A stretch of DNA of 64,000 bases from Erinaceus europaeus (taxonomy: Eukaryota > Chordata > Mammalia > Eulipotyphla > Erinaceidae). The notes beneath the pieces are model-generated. The model did no database searches. It was not told the origin of the DNA and was given only the letters and a program-made list of their open reading frames with translations. This document shows, in pieces, positions 1 through 13,571 of the stretch (position 1 is its first letter; every line of letters begins with the position of its first letter). The stretch lies in assembly GCF_950295315.1 (NCBI RefSeq), contig NW_026647180.1, forward strand, positions 248,001 to 312,000. The letters are read 5' to 3'. The position numbers and the translations under genes are program-made.

Positions 1-2230
1 AGATATACAAAGAGAGTTACCTGAGCACTGATGAGCTCTGGCTTGTTTTGTTGGTGATATCACCTAGGCTACTGGAGTCACAGCTTTGTAAGTTTTTCTG
101 ACACAAGCCATATTCTGTCTCCTCATTTCCATGGCAGTATATCTCAGACTTTATAATAAACATATACATCCATATATATAAATATAAATATATATATATA
201 TCATTTATAGAATTGTCGACCTATGTATTTGACCTTTATCAGAATTAACACATTTATAACAGCTTCCTTTTTCATTAATAATTGTCCACCTAGGTGGAGC
301 AGGATTTAATACAATTATAAATAATAGAACCTTCCAGTAGCATTTCTAATAGCATTTCTATCAGCATCCTTATTGTAATTACCATAGTACAGAACTTGCC
401 TCCTATCTCTAGTGTAAGTTTCAGTACATATGAGTTTCTTTTCATTCTACTGAAATCTTAATTTCCCTGGACTCTGAAGTGTCTCAGAATTTTTGAAGCA
501 GCCCTCTGTTTCTCAGCAGATGGTTTCCATTTTCTGCTGTAATAAGCTCGTATTGTGCTTTTGTTTTTATTTTTCATTTTTTTCTAATCCTCCTAGATCA
601 TCCCCGTTTATTTGCATATGTATTTATTTATTTAGTCCTATATTACATGAGGGGTCATTTCTTCTGCCTGATAGATTTTTATCTTATAATTGAAGGGAAG
701 TTTACACTCACAATACATTTCGTGTCGTAAATACTATACACATATGGTGAAGGCTTGGGTGGTCTGGGGTCTGTGGATGTGAGACTGCTGCCTTACAATC
801 TCTACAAACCAGGTTTGAACCTGTCATGTATGAACAAAGTGTTGGAGGTTTTTGACTTCTGGTCTCTTTTCCACTTTTCTATTTCTCTTCTTGCCTTCTC
901 TGTCCCTGAATCTCACAGGCTCTCACTCACTCTGTCTGTACTCATTAATATTTTACTTATATATTTATTTTACTGACAGGCACTGATATACAAAGAGAGT
1001 CAGCAGGGCACTGCTGAGCTCTGGCTTGTTTTGTTGGCGATTTCACCTAGGTTTCTGGAGCTTCAGCTTTGTAAGTCTCTCTGGCACAAGCCATACTCTG
1101 TCTCCGCATAGCCATGCCAGTATCCCTCTGAGTCTATAATAAAGATACACTTACATATATGTATAAGTATATACATATATATATATATCAGTCATTCTTA
1201 GAATTTTTGACCTTTTTATTTGATCTTAATGCAGAATTACCACATTTATAACAACCTCCTTATTCTTAAATAATTGGTCACATAGTTGGAGCAGGATACA
1301 CTACAATTATAAATTATAAACCTTCTAGGAGCATTTCCAATAGCCTTTCTATCAGTATCCTCATTGTAATTATCATAGCACAGAAATTGCCTCCATTTTC
1401 TTGTGTAAGCTTCAATACGTACGCCTTTCTTTTCATTCTCAGGAATTCTTAATTTGCCTGGACCCTGAAGTGTCAGGGAAGTTTTGAAGCAGCCCTATGT
1501 TTCTCAGCAGATGTTTTCTATATTTCTGCTGTAATCAGGTCTTCCTGTGGTTTTTGTTTTTATTTTTTTCAAATCCTCCTGGATCATCCCCATTCATTTG
1601 CATATTTATTTATTTATTTATTTAGTCCCATATCACATGAGGGGACATTTCTTCTTCGTGATAGATTTTCTCTTATAATTGAAGGGAACTTTTGACACAC
1701 AATACATTTCCTTTTGCTGACACTACACACTATAACAACTACTACTGTTTTTGACAGTGACATCCAATGCACAATGGATTAGTATTGCATGGCTCTAAAG
1801 AATATTCACTATTTAACCTACAATGTTTTTAACTTCACAAATATTTATTCTGTTCTTTCTTGGGGGATGAATGCTTTACAGTCAACAGTTACATGTAATA
1901 GTGGACACAGAGGTAATTTTTCCCACTTTCCCTGTATTTCTGTACATCATTTGTAACTTTCTTACTGAGGAGAAGGAAACAGTCATAAATTGAGAGAGCA
2001 GGGCCCCAGCAGGAAGAGAGACAGAGAAACCGCTGCAGTTCTGATTTGACACTAGCCCAGCTTTTCCCTAGCTGGGTAAGTGGTGACCAGGGGCTCAAAA
2101 CGGGGTCCTGGGCTTCCATATAGTTCCCTGTCATGTCCACCTGCTGTTCCTCCAACCCATGCTCCCTTCATTGTCCATGTAACTATCGATCAGTTCTGGG
2201 CAATTCTCACCTTCATATGTCAGAAACTTA
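1..2230 (+). repeat. Type A block: partial R, subtype b, subtype c, segment D
   Basis: The window opens inside an R relic (1-160, ending in AATAAA-like sequence). Then follow A-core b (201-740), F (741-965), R (977-1144, AATAAA at 1138), A-core c (about 1187-1735) and D (1736-2230). The b subtype is marked by TTTATCAGAATTAACAC, the c subtype by TTAATGCAGAATTACCAC. An ATTTGCAT octamer precedes a run of ATTT repeats in each core. This block closely resembles 27240-29300, including the uncommon TCGTGTCGTAAATAC string and the way D runs into B4. Confidence 0.85.
1930..2130 (-). mobile_element. Diverged SINE relic inside segment D (exemplar)
   Basis: The motif order AGAGAGACAGCTGCAG, then a GGTAAGTGGTGACCAGGGGC-like stretch, parallels the intact SINE at 62992-63216 (GAGAGAGACAGCTGCAGCAC, then AGGTGGGGACCAGGG). 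The tail side is on the left, so the element lies on the minus strand. Other copies of D, with the same relic, are at 11926-12311, 28781-29290, 45936-46340 and 49531-49940. The relic was therefore present before the A block was amplified. Confidence 0.6.
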
Positions 2231-4186
<1,956 letters not shown>

Positions 4187-5725
4187 TGGATTATTCAGTC
4201 TCCTGCATATGGCATAGTACATTGGGGAACTTAGGAGACAGCGATCCTGCTGCAGGTAACAGGCATATGTCCATCTCCAGCTGCAGCTGCCCAGGCCCTC
4301 TGTGCTTGTCTCCCATTCTCTAGGGCTCTGAGGCTAACACTCAGTCTATATGCAGCCCTCCTCAATTTCCTGCACCGCATCCTTGTCCTTATTCCATGAG
4401 AGCCCAGGTCAAGAGAAGTGAAACTCTATCTCTCTGACACACACATTGTGCTATTCCTCTATAGGGCCAAATGTAAAGGAGCTGTGGTACTGATGGCCAC
4501 ACCAGTGTCCAGATTTTCCACGCAAAACGGAAGCTTCCAGGGTTCTGACAGAGGGTGTTTTGATGGCATGGAAATGTCTTTTCCAAGTGCCTCCTGGGGT
4601 TTCATATCCTTTTGAAACCTGAAGTTCTTTCTTGTATCTAGAGAACATTCTGACCTCCGGCCAGAAGGCCCTGCCAATAGGAGCACAGCTATCCTGGGGT
4701 CCGGAGGTCTGCCAGCCTCCTAGCTCCTGGAGGGATTCCTGAATATTTTGTCCTCAGGTCCCAAGTGGTAACAGGTGTTTCCAATTGCCTTTATTAGCAG
4801 CAGCCAGGCCCTCAGGTGAGGGGCGGGGCTGTTATCTCTACTGGAAACTCCTAATTCAGCCAATGGAGGCATCCATCTTCCTTTTGTCTCTCCATAGCAA
4901 AGGCCCAGGTAGTTTGTGCTTCCTGCAAGCAGAGCGACTTGTATTCTGTTGTCTACTGAGAAGTGGACAGGGAGCCTGGAGGCTGAGTATGCAGCCAAAT
5001 GTGACTGGACAGGGTCCTGCCCCTGAATTCTGAGGGGTGCCCCAGCTTACCCCATTGGCAGTTTTTGGATGATAGTGTGGCATGAGATTGAATCGGGAAC
5101 TCAGGAGAGAGAGGCATGACAGTCCCTTTGTATATGCATTCTTGCTTAGCCAGAATCTGGTCTAGCTGTCTTTCCATAGTTACAGGTGAGGCTGGCTACC
5201 TTGTCACCCATGCTCTGAGACTACTATAGGTGAGTTCTGAGCACACAGACACACACAGACAGACACACACACACACACACACACACATTACTGTCATGTC
5301 TGGCAGTACAGCATATGGTGAACTCTGGGGCTGTATGGGTCTGTGGGCATGAGAGCTGCTGCCTTACAATCTCTAAAGCCACGTTTGAACCTGTCATCAA
5401 TGAACACAGTGTAGGAGGTTTTTGAATTCTGGTCTCTTTCCAACTCATCTATTTCTCTTCTCACCTTCTCTGTCTCTAACTCTCACATGCTCTCACACAC
5501 TCTGTCTTCAATCATTAATATTTTACTTATATATACATATATATTTTTACGGACAGGCCCAGATATACAAAGAGAGCTACCAGAGCACTGCTGAGCTCTG
5601 GCTTGTTGTGTTGGGGATTTCACCGAGGCTTCTGGAGCCTCAGTTTGTAAGTCTTTGACACAAGCCATATTCTGTCACCTCATTTCCATGCCAGTATCAC
5701 TCAGAGTTTATAATAAAGCGATTTT
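4187..5725 (+). repeat. Type B partial unit 2 (B7-B9, CA tract, F, R)
   Basis: This begins inside B7 and passes through B8 (about 4376-4650) and B9. At about 4938 the exon-like part is cut (GAGCGACTT to GTATTCTGTTG), removing most of it. Late B9, a CA/CAGA tract (5242-5287), F (5290-5520) and R (about 5555-5720) follow. The R end joins B3 directly through an AATAAAGCGATTTTTT stretch, the same junction type as at about 37935, 52325 and 55075. Confidence 0.78.
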
Positions 5726-6118
5726 TTTTGCAAAACACTTGGTACATTCTGATTTACAGTTCAATATTGACACCATTGAAGCTCTCTTTGGCCCTTGGTC
5801 ACTTTGCTTCTTTTCAGATGTAAAACACTGAAGAGGGAGAGGTTTTTGCCCTGAGGTATGCACTGGGAACTACCAGCTGCCCTGTGTCTGTTGCCAGACT
5901 AGGAAACTTATGGTGCCTGTCCATGTGAAGTGTCTCCTTGAAGAGTTCCTTCTCAAGCCTTTTTTGCTCTGTCCCGTTGGAGCTGCATATAGCTAATGAT
6001 TTTTAGATTTGACTCCTTGGGAAAATTCTTTTCCTGATGCACAGTTTCTCTCCAGATTTTATCAATCAGTTGTCTGAATGTCATATCTAATCCATTGTAG
6101 AAAATGACTACATCAGTG

Positions 6119-6122
<4 letters not shown>

Positions 6123-6185
<63 letters not shown>
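6123..6185. repeat. (CT)n(TA)n compound microsatellite
   Basis: Nearly pure: about 27 bp CT and 36 bp TA. Confidence 0.97.
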
Positions 6186-6188
<3 letters not shown>

Positions 6189-7062
6189 TATATGTAACAT
6201 GTAGAGGTCTGAAAAAAAATTTAACTAGGGACCTGCACAGCTCTGGATTAGGGTAAGAATGCGGATACAGAATGCCCTCCCAACTAGGAGCACAGCTATC
6301 CCGGTGTCAGGAGGTCTGCCAGCCTGCTAGCTCCTGGAGCGATTCCTGAGTATGTCCTCAGGGCCCAAGTGGTAACAGGTGTTTCCAATTGACTTTATAG
6401 CATCAGTCTGGCCCTCAGGTGAGGTGCGGGGCTGTGATCTCCACTGGAAGCTGAGAATATAGCAAATGGAGACATCCATCTTTCTTTTGTCTGTCCATAG
6501 CTAGGACCAGGGGAGTTTGTACTTCCTGCAAGCAGAGCAACTTTGTATGGGACACTCATGCATGCCTACTTCTGGGAATCTCTCTTAGTATGATGTGTGT
6601 ACACCAGAACAGCATGATCAGGGATTGTGAGGCCACAGGAGCAATTGCCTTAGCCGGACCCAAAGGGTAGGTGTAAGGGACCTGGTTCGTCCACTATTGT
6701 TTGGTCAAACACAGTTCACATTTATGTTGAAACACAGCTCTTTCTGGGTTCATTCTGGTCTTGTAATCTGCTGCCTGAGCAGTGGACTGAGAGTCTGGAG
6801 GCTAGTAGGCAGCCAAACGTGACTGGACATGCTCCCACCCTTGAATTCAGAGGGGTGCCCCAGCTTACCCTGTTGGCAGTGTTTGGATGATAGTGAGGCA
6901 TGAGATTGAATCGGGAACTAAGGAGAGGGAGACATGAGAGTCCCTTTGCATGTGCATTCTGGCTTAGCCAGAATCTGTGCTAGCTGTCTTGTCCTGACCA
7001 GCTAGGTTCTGTATACATAAGTTGCAGGAGAGGCTGGCTATTTTCCCAACCATGCTCTGAGA

Positions 7063-7085
7063 ACACACAGACAGACAGACAGACA

Positions 7086-7117
<32 letters not shown>
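7063..7117. repeat. (CA)n/(CAGA)n microsatellite
   Basis: Five CAGA repeats are followed by an uninterrupted CA run, directly upstream of F. The equivalent tract in other units is at about 5242-5287, 12437-12490, 13000-13063, 15545-15595, 16105-16161, 18645-18690, 23976-24028, 32143-32174, 35278-35323, 40322-40363, 42875-42915, 46471-46519, 50061-50111, 51850-51900, 56102-56151, 59339-59382 and 62433-62500. Confidence 0.95.
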
Positions 7118-7118
<1 letters not shown>

Positions 7119-7265
7119 TAATGTCAGGTCTGGTAGTACAGCATATCGAGAAGGCTGGGGCTATCTGGGGTTTGTGGGCATGAGAGCTGCTGCCTTACAA
7201 TCTCTAGAAGCCAGGTTTGAATCTGTCATCAATTCACAGAGTGTAGGAGGTTTCTGAATTCTCAT

Positions 7266-7570
7266 CTTTTTCCAGCAGAAGTGGCTGTTGGGTAGGCCTT
7301 CCAGAGGCTGCCCAATGAGAGTGCTGCAGGGCCGTGTGGGCGGTGCTCAAGGTTTCTGGCCAATCACTGACTAGGGGCCTTGACACTCCTGGGCGTGTCC
7401 TAGCACACTGTCCAATGATATTGATGGCAGGGGTTCTGGGCGTGGCCTAGGACTCTGGCATATCAGAGCATGGCTGGTGCACTGTCTGAGGGCCTTCTGA
7501 AGTAAGCCTGACAATGGGAGCTCAGAGCTGGCCTTAAAAGGCTGGGCGTGCTTCCAGGAAGTGTGAAGCA
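7266..7570 (+). promoter_or_regulatory. Promoter-like module B1, copy 1 (three CCAAT boxes, TTAAAA, ETS-type site)
   Basis: CCAAT pentamers sit at 7312, 7360 and 7412 (spacing 48 and 52 bp), with GGGCGTGG-type GC/CACCC motifs between them and the TTAAAA box (7534-7539). An ETS-type GGAAGTG lies at 7557-7563, near where transcription would start. The layout is typical of NF-Y-dependent mammalian promoters and of retroviral-LTR-like promoters. It replaces the distal part of F after GAATTCTCATC. Transcription itself is not shown by sequence. Confidence 0.6.
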
Positions 7571-8173
7571 GTGTTCACCCAGGGCCCTGCCTTGTAGAAG
7601 CTGTCCAGTGTGCATGTGTATAACTCCGTTTGTGCCTGTGCCCCAGTGGATGAGTGCGTGTGTGTAAATGTGAGAGTGTGTGTTTGTGTGTGTTTGTGTT
7701 TGTGTGAGGGAGGGAGAGAGAGAGAGTACAACACAGTCACTGTGGCACGCATGATTTTGTGCAAAACACTTGGCACATTCTGATTTACAGCTCAATATGG
7801 ACACCATTGTAGCTCTCCTTGGCCCTTGGTCACTTTTCTTATATTAAGATGTAAAGACACTGAAGAGGGAGAAGTTTTTGTCCTGAGGCTTGCACTGGGA
7901 AATAGCAGCTGCCCTTTGTGTGTTGCCAGACTAGGAAACTTGTGGTGCCTGTCCATGTGGAGAGTCCCCTGGATGAGTTCCTTTTCGAACCTTTTCAGCT
8001 AGGTCCCTTTGGATCTGCATATAGCTAATGATTTGGAGATTTTACTCCTATGGACAATTATTTTCCTGATGCAGTTTCTCTCCCGGTTTTAGCAATCAAT
8101 TGTCATATCGCATCCATTGTAGAAAATGACTACATCAGTGTCATGCTCTCCCTCTCTCTGTCTCTCTCTCTCT

Positions 8174-8231
<58 letters not shown>

Positions 8232-9310
8232 CATGTAGAGGTCTGAAAATATATTTTAGCTAGAGACCTGCACAGCTCTGGATTCGGGTAGTAATGCGGA
8301 TACACCTGGCCCTTCTGAGCCACAGTCATGAGAGACATCTCACAGAGCCATTCTTTTACCTCTTGTCACTCTACAAATCTCTCTCAGCACAAACTACAGC
8401 TGCCAAATCATCAACTTCACTCTTGCTATTTTGTCCACTCAGGCCCCAAGTTGTAACAGGTGTTTCCAATTGCCTTTATTAGCAGCAGCCAGGCCCTAAG
8501 GTGAGGGGCAGGTCTGTGATATCCACTGGAAACTCCTAATCCAGCCATTGGAGGCATCCATCTTCCTTTTATTCCTCCATAGCAAGGCAGCCAAACGTGA
8601 CTGGACAGACTCTTTCCCTTGAATTCTGAGGGGTGCCCCAGCTTAACACGTTGACAGTGTTTGGATGATAGTGAGGCATGAGATTGAATTGGGAACTCAG
8701 GAGAGGGAGACATGAGAGTCCCTTTGCATGTGCATTCTTGCATAGCCAGAATCTGGGCTAGCTGGCTTACCCTGACCAGCTAGGTTCTCTCTACATAAGT
8801 TGCAGATGAGGGTGGCTACCTTCCCAACCATGCTCTGAGACTACTATAGGTGAGCTCTGAGCACACACAGACACAGACACACACACATTAATGTCCTGTC
8901 TGGTAGTACACCATATGGTGAAGGCTGGGGCTGTCTGGGGTCTGTGGGCATGAGAACTGCTGCCTTACATTCTCTACAAGCCAGCTTTGAACCTGTCATC
9001 AATGAACACAGTGTAGGAGGTTTTTGAATTCTGGTCTCTTTCCTACTCATCTATTTCTTCTCGCCTTCTCTGTCTCTAACTCTCACATGCTCTCATACAC
9101 TGAGTCTTCACTCATTTATATTTTACTTATATACTTATTTTACTGAAAGGCCCAGATATACAAAGAGTTACCAGAGCACTGCTGAGCTCTGGTTTGTTGT
9201 GTTGGCAATTTCTCCTAGGCTACTGGAGCCTCAGTTTGTAAGTCTTTCTGACACAAGCCATATTCTGTCTCCTCATTTCCATGCGAGTATCACACAGAGT
9301 TTCTAATAAA
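7571..9310 (+). repeat. Type B unit 4 body (B2-B5, part of B9, F, R)
   Basis: A GT-rich leader (about 7610-7710) is followed by B3 (about 7757), B4, the CT/TA tract (8145-8230) and B5. B6 is cut at about 8438 (TTTTGTCCACTCAGGCCCC) into B9. B9 then has a second deletion at about 8585 that removes the exon-like part (CCATAGCAAG to GCAGCCAAACG). A short CA tract, F (8895-9115) and R (9150-9310, AATAAA at 9305-9310) end the unit, and an A block follows. Confidence 0.77.
8145..8230. repeat. (CT)n(TA)n compound microsatellite
   Basis: About 30 bp of CT with one CTG interruption, then about 55 bp of uninterrupted TA. Confidence 0.97.
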
Positions 9311-11327
9311 GAGATACATACATATATATATATAGATAGATATATTTATATATCTGTTATTTTTTGAATTGTCGACCTATGTATTTGACCTTAATTCAGT
9401 ATTACCACATTTATAACAGCCTAGGTTTTCAGAAATTATTGGCCATATAGTTGGATCAGGATTCAATACAATTATAAATAATAGAACCTTCCAGTAGCAT
9501 TTTTAATCCTCTTTCTATCAGCAAACTTATTGTAATTATCATAGCCCAGAACTTCCCTCCTTTTTCTAGTGTAAGCTTCAATACGTATGTGTTTGTTTTC
9601 TTTTTCTGGAAATCTTAATTTCCTTGGACCCTGCAGTGTTAGGGAATTTTTGAAGCAGCCCTCTGTTTCTCAACAGATGGTTTCTATGTTTCTGCTCTAA
9701 TCAGGTCTTCTTGTGGTTTTTGTTTTCATTTTTTTTTATTTTTTCAAGTCCTCCTAGATCATCCCCATTTATTTGTATATTTATGTATTTGCTCAGGTAT
9801 CACATGAGGGGACATTTCTTCTGCTTGATAGATTTTCTCTTATAATTGAAGGGAACTTTTGATGCACAATACATTTCCTGTGGCAAATACTACACACATA
9901 TGGTGAAGGCTTGGGTTGTCTGGGGTCTGTGGGCATTAGAGCTGCTGCCTTACAGTCTCTACAACCCAGGTTTGAACCTATCATGAATAAACACAGTCTA
10001 GGGGGGTTTTGTCTTCAGGTCTTTTTCCAACTCTTCTATTTCTCTTCTCGCCATCTCTGTCTCTGACTCTCACAGGCTCTCACTCACTCTATCCGCACTC
10101 AGTAATATTTTACTTATATCCTTATTTTATTGACAGGCCCAGATATACAAGGAGAGTTATCAGAGCACTGCTGAGCTGTGGCTTGTTTTGTTGGTGATTT
10201 CACCTTGGCCACTGGAGCCTCAGCTTTGTAAGTCTCTCTGACACAAGCCATATTCTGTCTCCTCATATCCATGGCAGTATGTTTCAGAGTTAATAATAAA
10301 GATATAAATCCATATACATATATATATACACATATATAAATATACATATATATATATCTGTCATTTTTGGAATTGTCAACCTATGTATTTGATCTTAATT
10401 AGAATTAGCACATTTATAACAGCTTCCTTTTTCATTAATAATTGGTCACATAGTTGGAGCAGGATTCAATGCAATTATAAATAATAGAACCTTCCAGTAG
10501 CATTTCTAATAACATTTCTATCAGCATCCTTATTGTAATTATTATAGTACAAAACTTGCCTCCTTTCTCTAGTGTAAGCTTCAATACATATGAGTTTCTT
10601 TTCAATCTCCTGAAATCTTAATTTCCCTGGACTCTGAAGTGTCTCAGAATTTTTGAAGCAGCCCTCTGTTTCTCAGCAGATGGTTTCTATGTTTCTGCTC
10701 TAATCAGGTCTTCTTGTGCTTTTTGTATTCATTTTTAATTTTTGTCAAATCCTCCAGATAATCCAAATTTATTTGCATATTTATTTATTTATTTATTTAG
10801 TCCTATATTACAAGAGGGGTCATTTCTTCTGCTTGACAGATTTTTCTCTTATAATTGAAGGGAAGTTTACACTCACAATACATTTCCTTTGGTAAATACT
10901 ACACACATATGGTGAAGGCTGGAGTTGTCTGGGGTCTGTGGACATGAGACTGCTGCCTACAATCTCTACAACCCAGGACTGAACCTGTCATGTATGAACA
11001 CAGTGTGGGAGGTTTTTGACTTCTGGTCTCTTTCCAACTCTTCTATTTCTCTTCTTGCCTTCTCTGTCTCTGTCTATCACAGGCTCTCACTCACTCTGTC
11101 TGTACTCATTAATATTTTACTTATATATTATTTTACTGACAGGCCCAGATATACAAAGAGAGTCACAAGGGCACTGCTGAGCTCTGGCTTGTTTTGTTGG
11201 CGATTTCACTTAGGTTTTTGGATCCTCAGCTTTGTAAGTCTCTCTGGCACAAGCCATACTCTGTCTCCTCATAGCTATGCCAGTATCCCTCAGAGTTGAT
11301 AATAAAGATACACATATATATATGTAC

Positions 11328-11362
<35 letters not shown>

Positions 11363-12311
11363 TCAGTTATTTTTAGAATTGTTGACCTTTTTATTTGATC
11401 TTAACGCAGAATTACCACATTTATAACAGCCTCCTTATTCATAAATAATTGGTCACATAGTTGGAGCAGGATTCACTACAATTTTAAATTAGAAACCTTC
11501 CAGGATCATTTCCAATAGCCTTTCTATCAGTATCCTTATTGTAATTATCATAGCACAGAACTTGCCTCCATTTTCTAGTGTAAGCTTCAATATGTATGCA
11601 TTTCTTTTCATTCTCAGTAATTCTTAATTTGCCTGGACCCTGAAGTGTCATGGAATTTTTGAAGCAGCCCTCTGTTTCTCAGCAGACGTTTTCTATTTTT
11701 CTGCTGTAATCAGGTCTTCCTGTTGTCTTTGTTTTTATTTTTTATTTTTTTCAAATCCTCCTAGATCATCCCCATTTATTTGCATATTTATTTATTTAGT
11801 CCCATATCACATGAGGGGTCATTTCTTCTGCCTGATAGATTTTCTCTTATAATTGAAGGGAACTTCTGACACACAATACATTTCCTTTTGCAGATACTAC
11901 ACACTACTACAACTACGACTGCACTGTTTTAGACAGTGACATCCAATGCACAATGGTTTAGTATTGCATGGCTCTAGAGAATGCTCACTATTTAACCTAC
12001 AATTTTTTTAACCTCCCAAATATTAATTCTGTTCTTTCTTGGGGGATGAATGGTTTACAGTCAACAGTTACATGTAATAGTGGGCAAGAGGGCTAATTTT
12101 TCCCACTTTCCCTGTATTTCTGTACATCAGTTGTAACTTTCTTATTGAGGAGAAGGAAACAGTCATAAATTGATAGAGCAGGTCCCAAGCAGGAAGAGAG
12201 ACAGTGAGACAGCTGCAGCTCTGATTTACCAGTAGCCCAGCATTTCCCTAGCTGGGTAAGAGGTGACCAGGGGCTCAAAATGGGGTCCTGGGATTCCATA
12301 TAGTTCTCTGG
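9311..12311 (+). repeat. Type A higher-order unit a-b-c-D (3.0 kb)
   Basis: Core a (about 9351-9896, with CAGAAATTATTGGCCATAT), F and R (9897-10305), core b (about 10361-10906), F and R (10907-11310), core c (about 11361-11925) and D (11926-12311). The same order and length recur at 43341-46340 and 46946-49940. D is followed by late B9 carrying the uncommon CAGTTGGGGTTG string, also seen after the D at 46340. Confidence 0.85.
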
Positions 12312-12636
12312 AATTCTTGCTTAGCCAGAATCTGGGCTAGCTGGCTTACCCTGACCAGCTAGGTTCTGTGTACATAAGTTGCAGTTGGGGTTGTCTACCT
12401 TGACATCTATGCTCTGAGACTATTACAGGTGAGCTCTGAACACACACAGAGAGAGAGAGAGACCGACACACACAAAAACACACACACACATTACTGTCAG
12501 GTCTGGTAGTACAGCATATGGTGAAAGCTGGGGCTGTTTGGGGTCTGTGGTCATGAGAGCTGCTGCCTTACAATCTCTACAAGCCAGGGTTGATCCGGTC
12601 ATCAATGAAAACAGTCTAGGAGGTTTTTTTTATTCT
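12312..12636 (+). repeat. Type B fragment (late B9, CA tract, F)
   Basis: A short piece linking D to the duplicated B units. It carries a GAGA/CA tract (12437-12490) and an F relic whose B-box-like string reads GGTTGATCC instead of GGTTTGAACC. That variant marks the B subfamily occupying about 12.5-22 kb. Confidence 0.75.
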
Positions 12637-13032
12637 GAGACACTGAAGAGGGAGAGGTTTTGCCCTGAATCTGGCACTGGGAACTAGCATCTGCCCTGTG
12701 TGTGTTGCCAGATTAGGAAACCTGTGGTTCCTGTGCATGTGGAGAGTATCCTGGATGACTTCCTTCTCGAGCCTTTTTCGATCGTTGCCAGTTTTTGGAT
12801 GATAGATAGTGAGGCATGGTATTGAATAGGGAAATCAGGAGATTTAGACATGAGAGTCCCTTTGCATATGCATTCTTGCTTAGCCAGAATCTGGGTTAGC
12901 TGGCTTGCCCTGACCAGCTAGGTTCTCTGTACATAAGTTGCAGGGGAGGCTGGCTACCTTGCCACCTATGCTCTGAGACTACTACATGTTTGCTCTAAGC
13001 ACACACAGACACACACAGTCAGACAAACAGAC

Positions 13033-13063
<31 letters not shown>

Positions 13064-13502
13064 TTACTGTCAGGTCTGGTAGTACAGCATATGGTGAAGG
13101 CTGGGGCTGTCTGGGGTCTGTGGGCATGAGAGCTGCCGCCTTACAATCTCTACAAGCCAGGGTTGATCCTGTCATCAATGAACACAGTGTAGGAGGTTTT
13201 TGTATTCTGAGACACTGAAGAGGGAGAGGTTTTTGCCCTGAATCTGGCACTGGGAACTAGAAGCTGCCCTGTGTGTGTTGCCAGACTAGGAAACTTGTGG
13301 TGCCTGTGCATTTGGAGAGTCTCCTGGATGACTTCCTTCTCGAGCCTTTTTCGATCGGTCCCTTTGGATCTGCATAAAGCTAATGATTTGGAGATTTTAC
13401 TCCTTTGGACAATTCTTTTCCTGATGCAAAGTTTATCTCCAGGTTTTAGCAATCAATTGTCTTTATGTCATATCGAATCCATTGTAGAAAATAACTATAT
13501 CA

Positions 13503-13571
<69 letters not shown>

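Larger units (their letters stand above)
5726..7265 (+). repeat. Type B unit 3 (B3-B5 joined to B9; B6-B8 deleted)
   Basis: B3 starts at GCAAAACACTTGG and B4 leads to the CT/TA tract at 6123-6185. In B5, at about 6270, the sequence jumps directly into B9 (CCCTCCCAACTAGGAGCAC). The whole B6-B8 interval is missing, which explains the short 2.0 kb spacing to the next tract. B9 is followed by a CA/CAGA tract (7063-7117) and the first part of F. Confidence 0.78.

Noticed and set aside
7266..7760. Promoter module as the LTR of an endogenous retrovirus
   Set aside because: CCAAT and TATA-like boxes fit, but I found no TG...CA ends with a target-site duplication, no primer-binding site or polypurine tract, and no gag/pol/env remnant. 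It remains an alternative origin.
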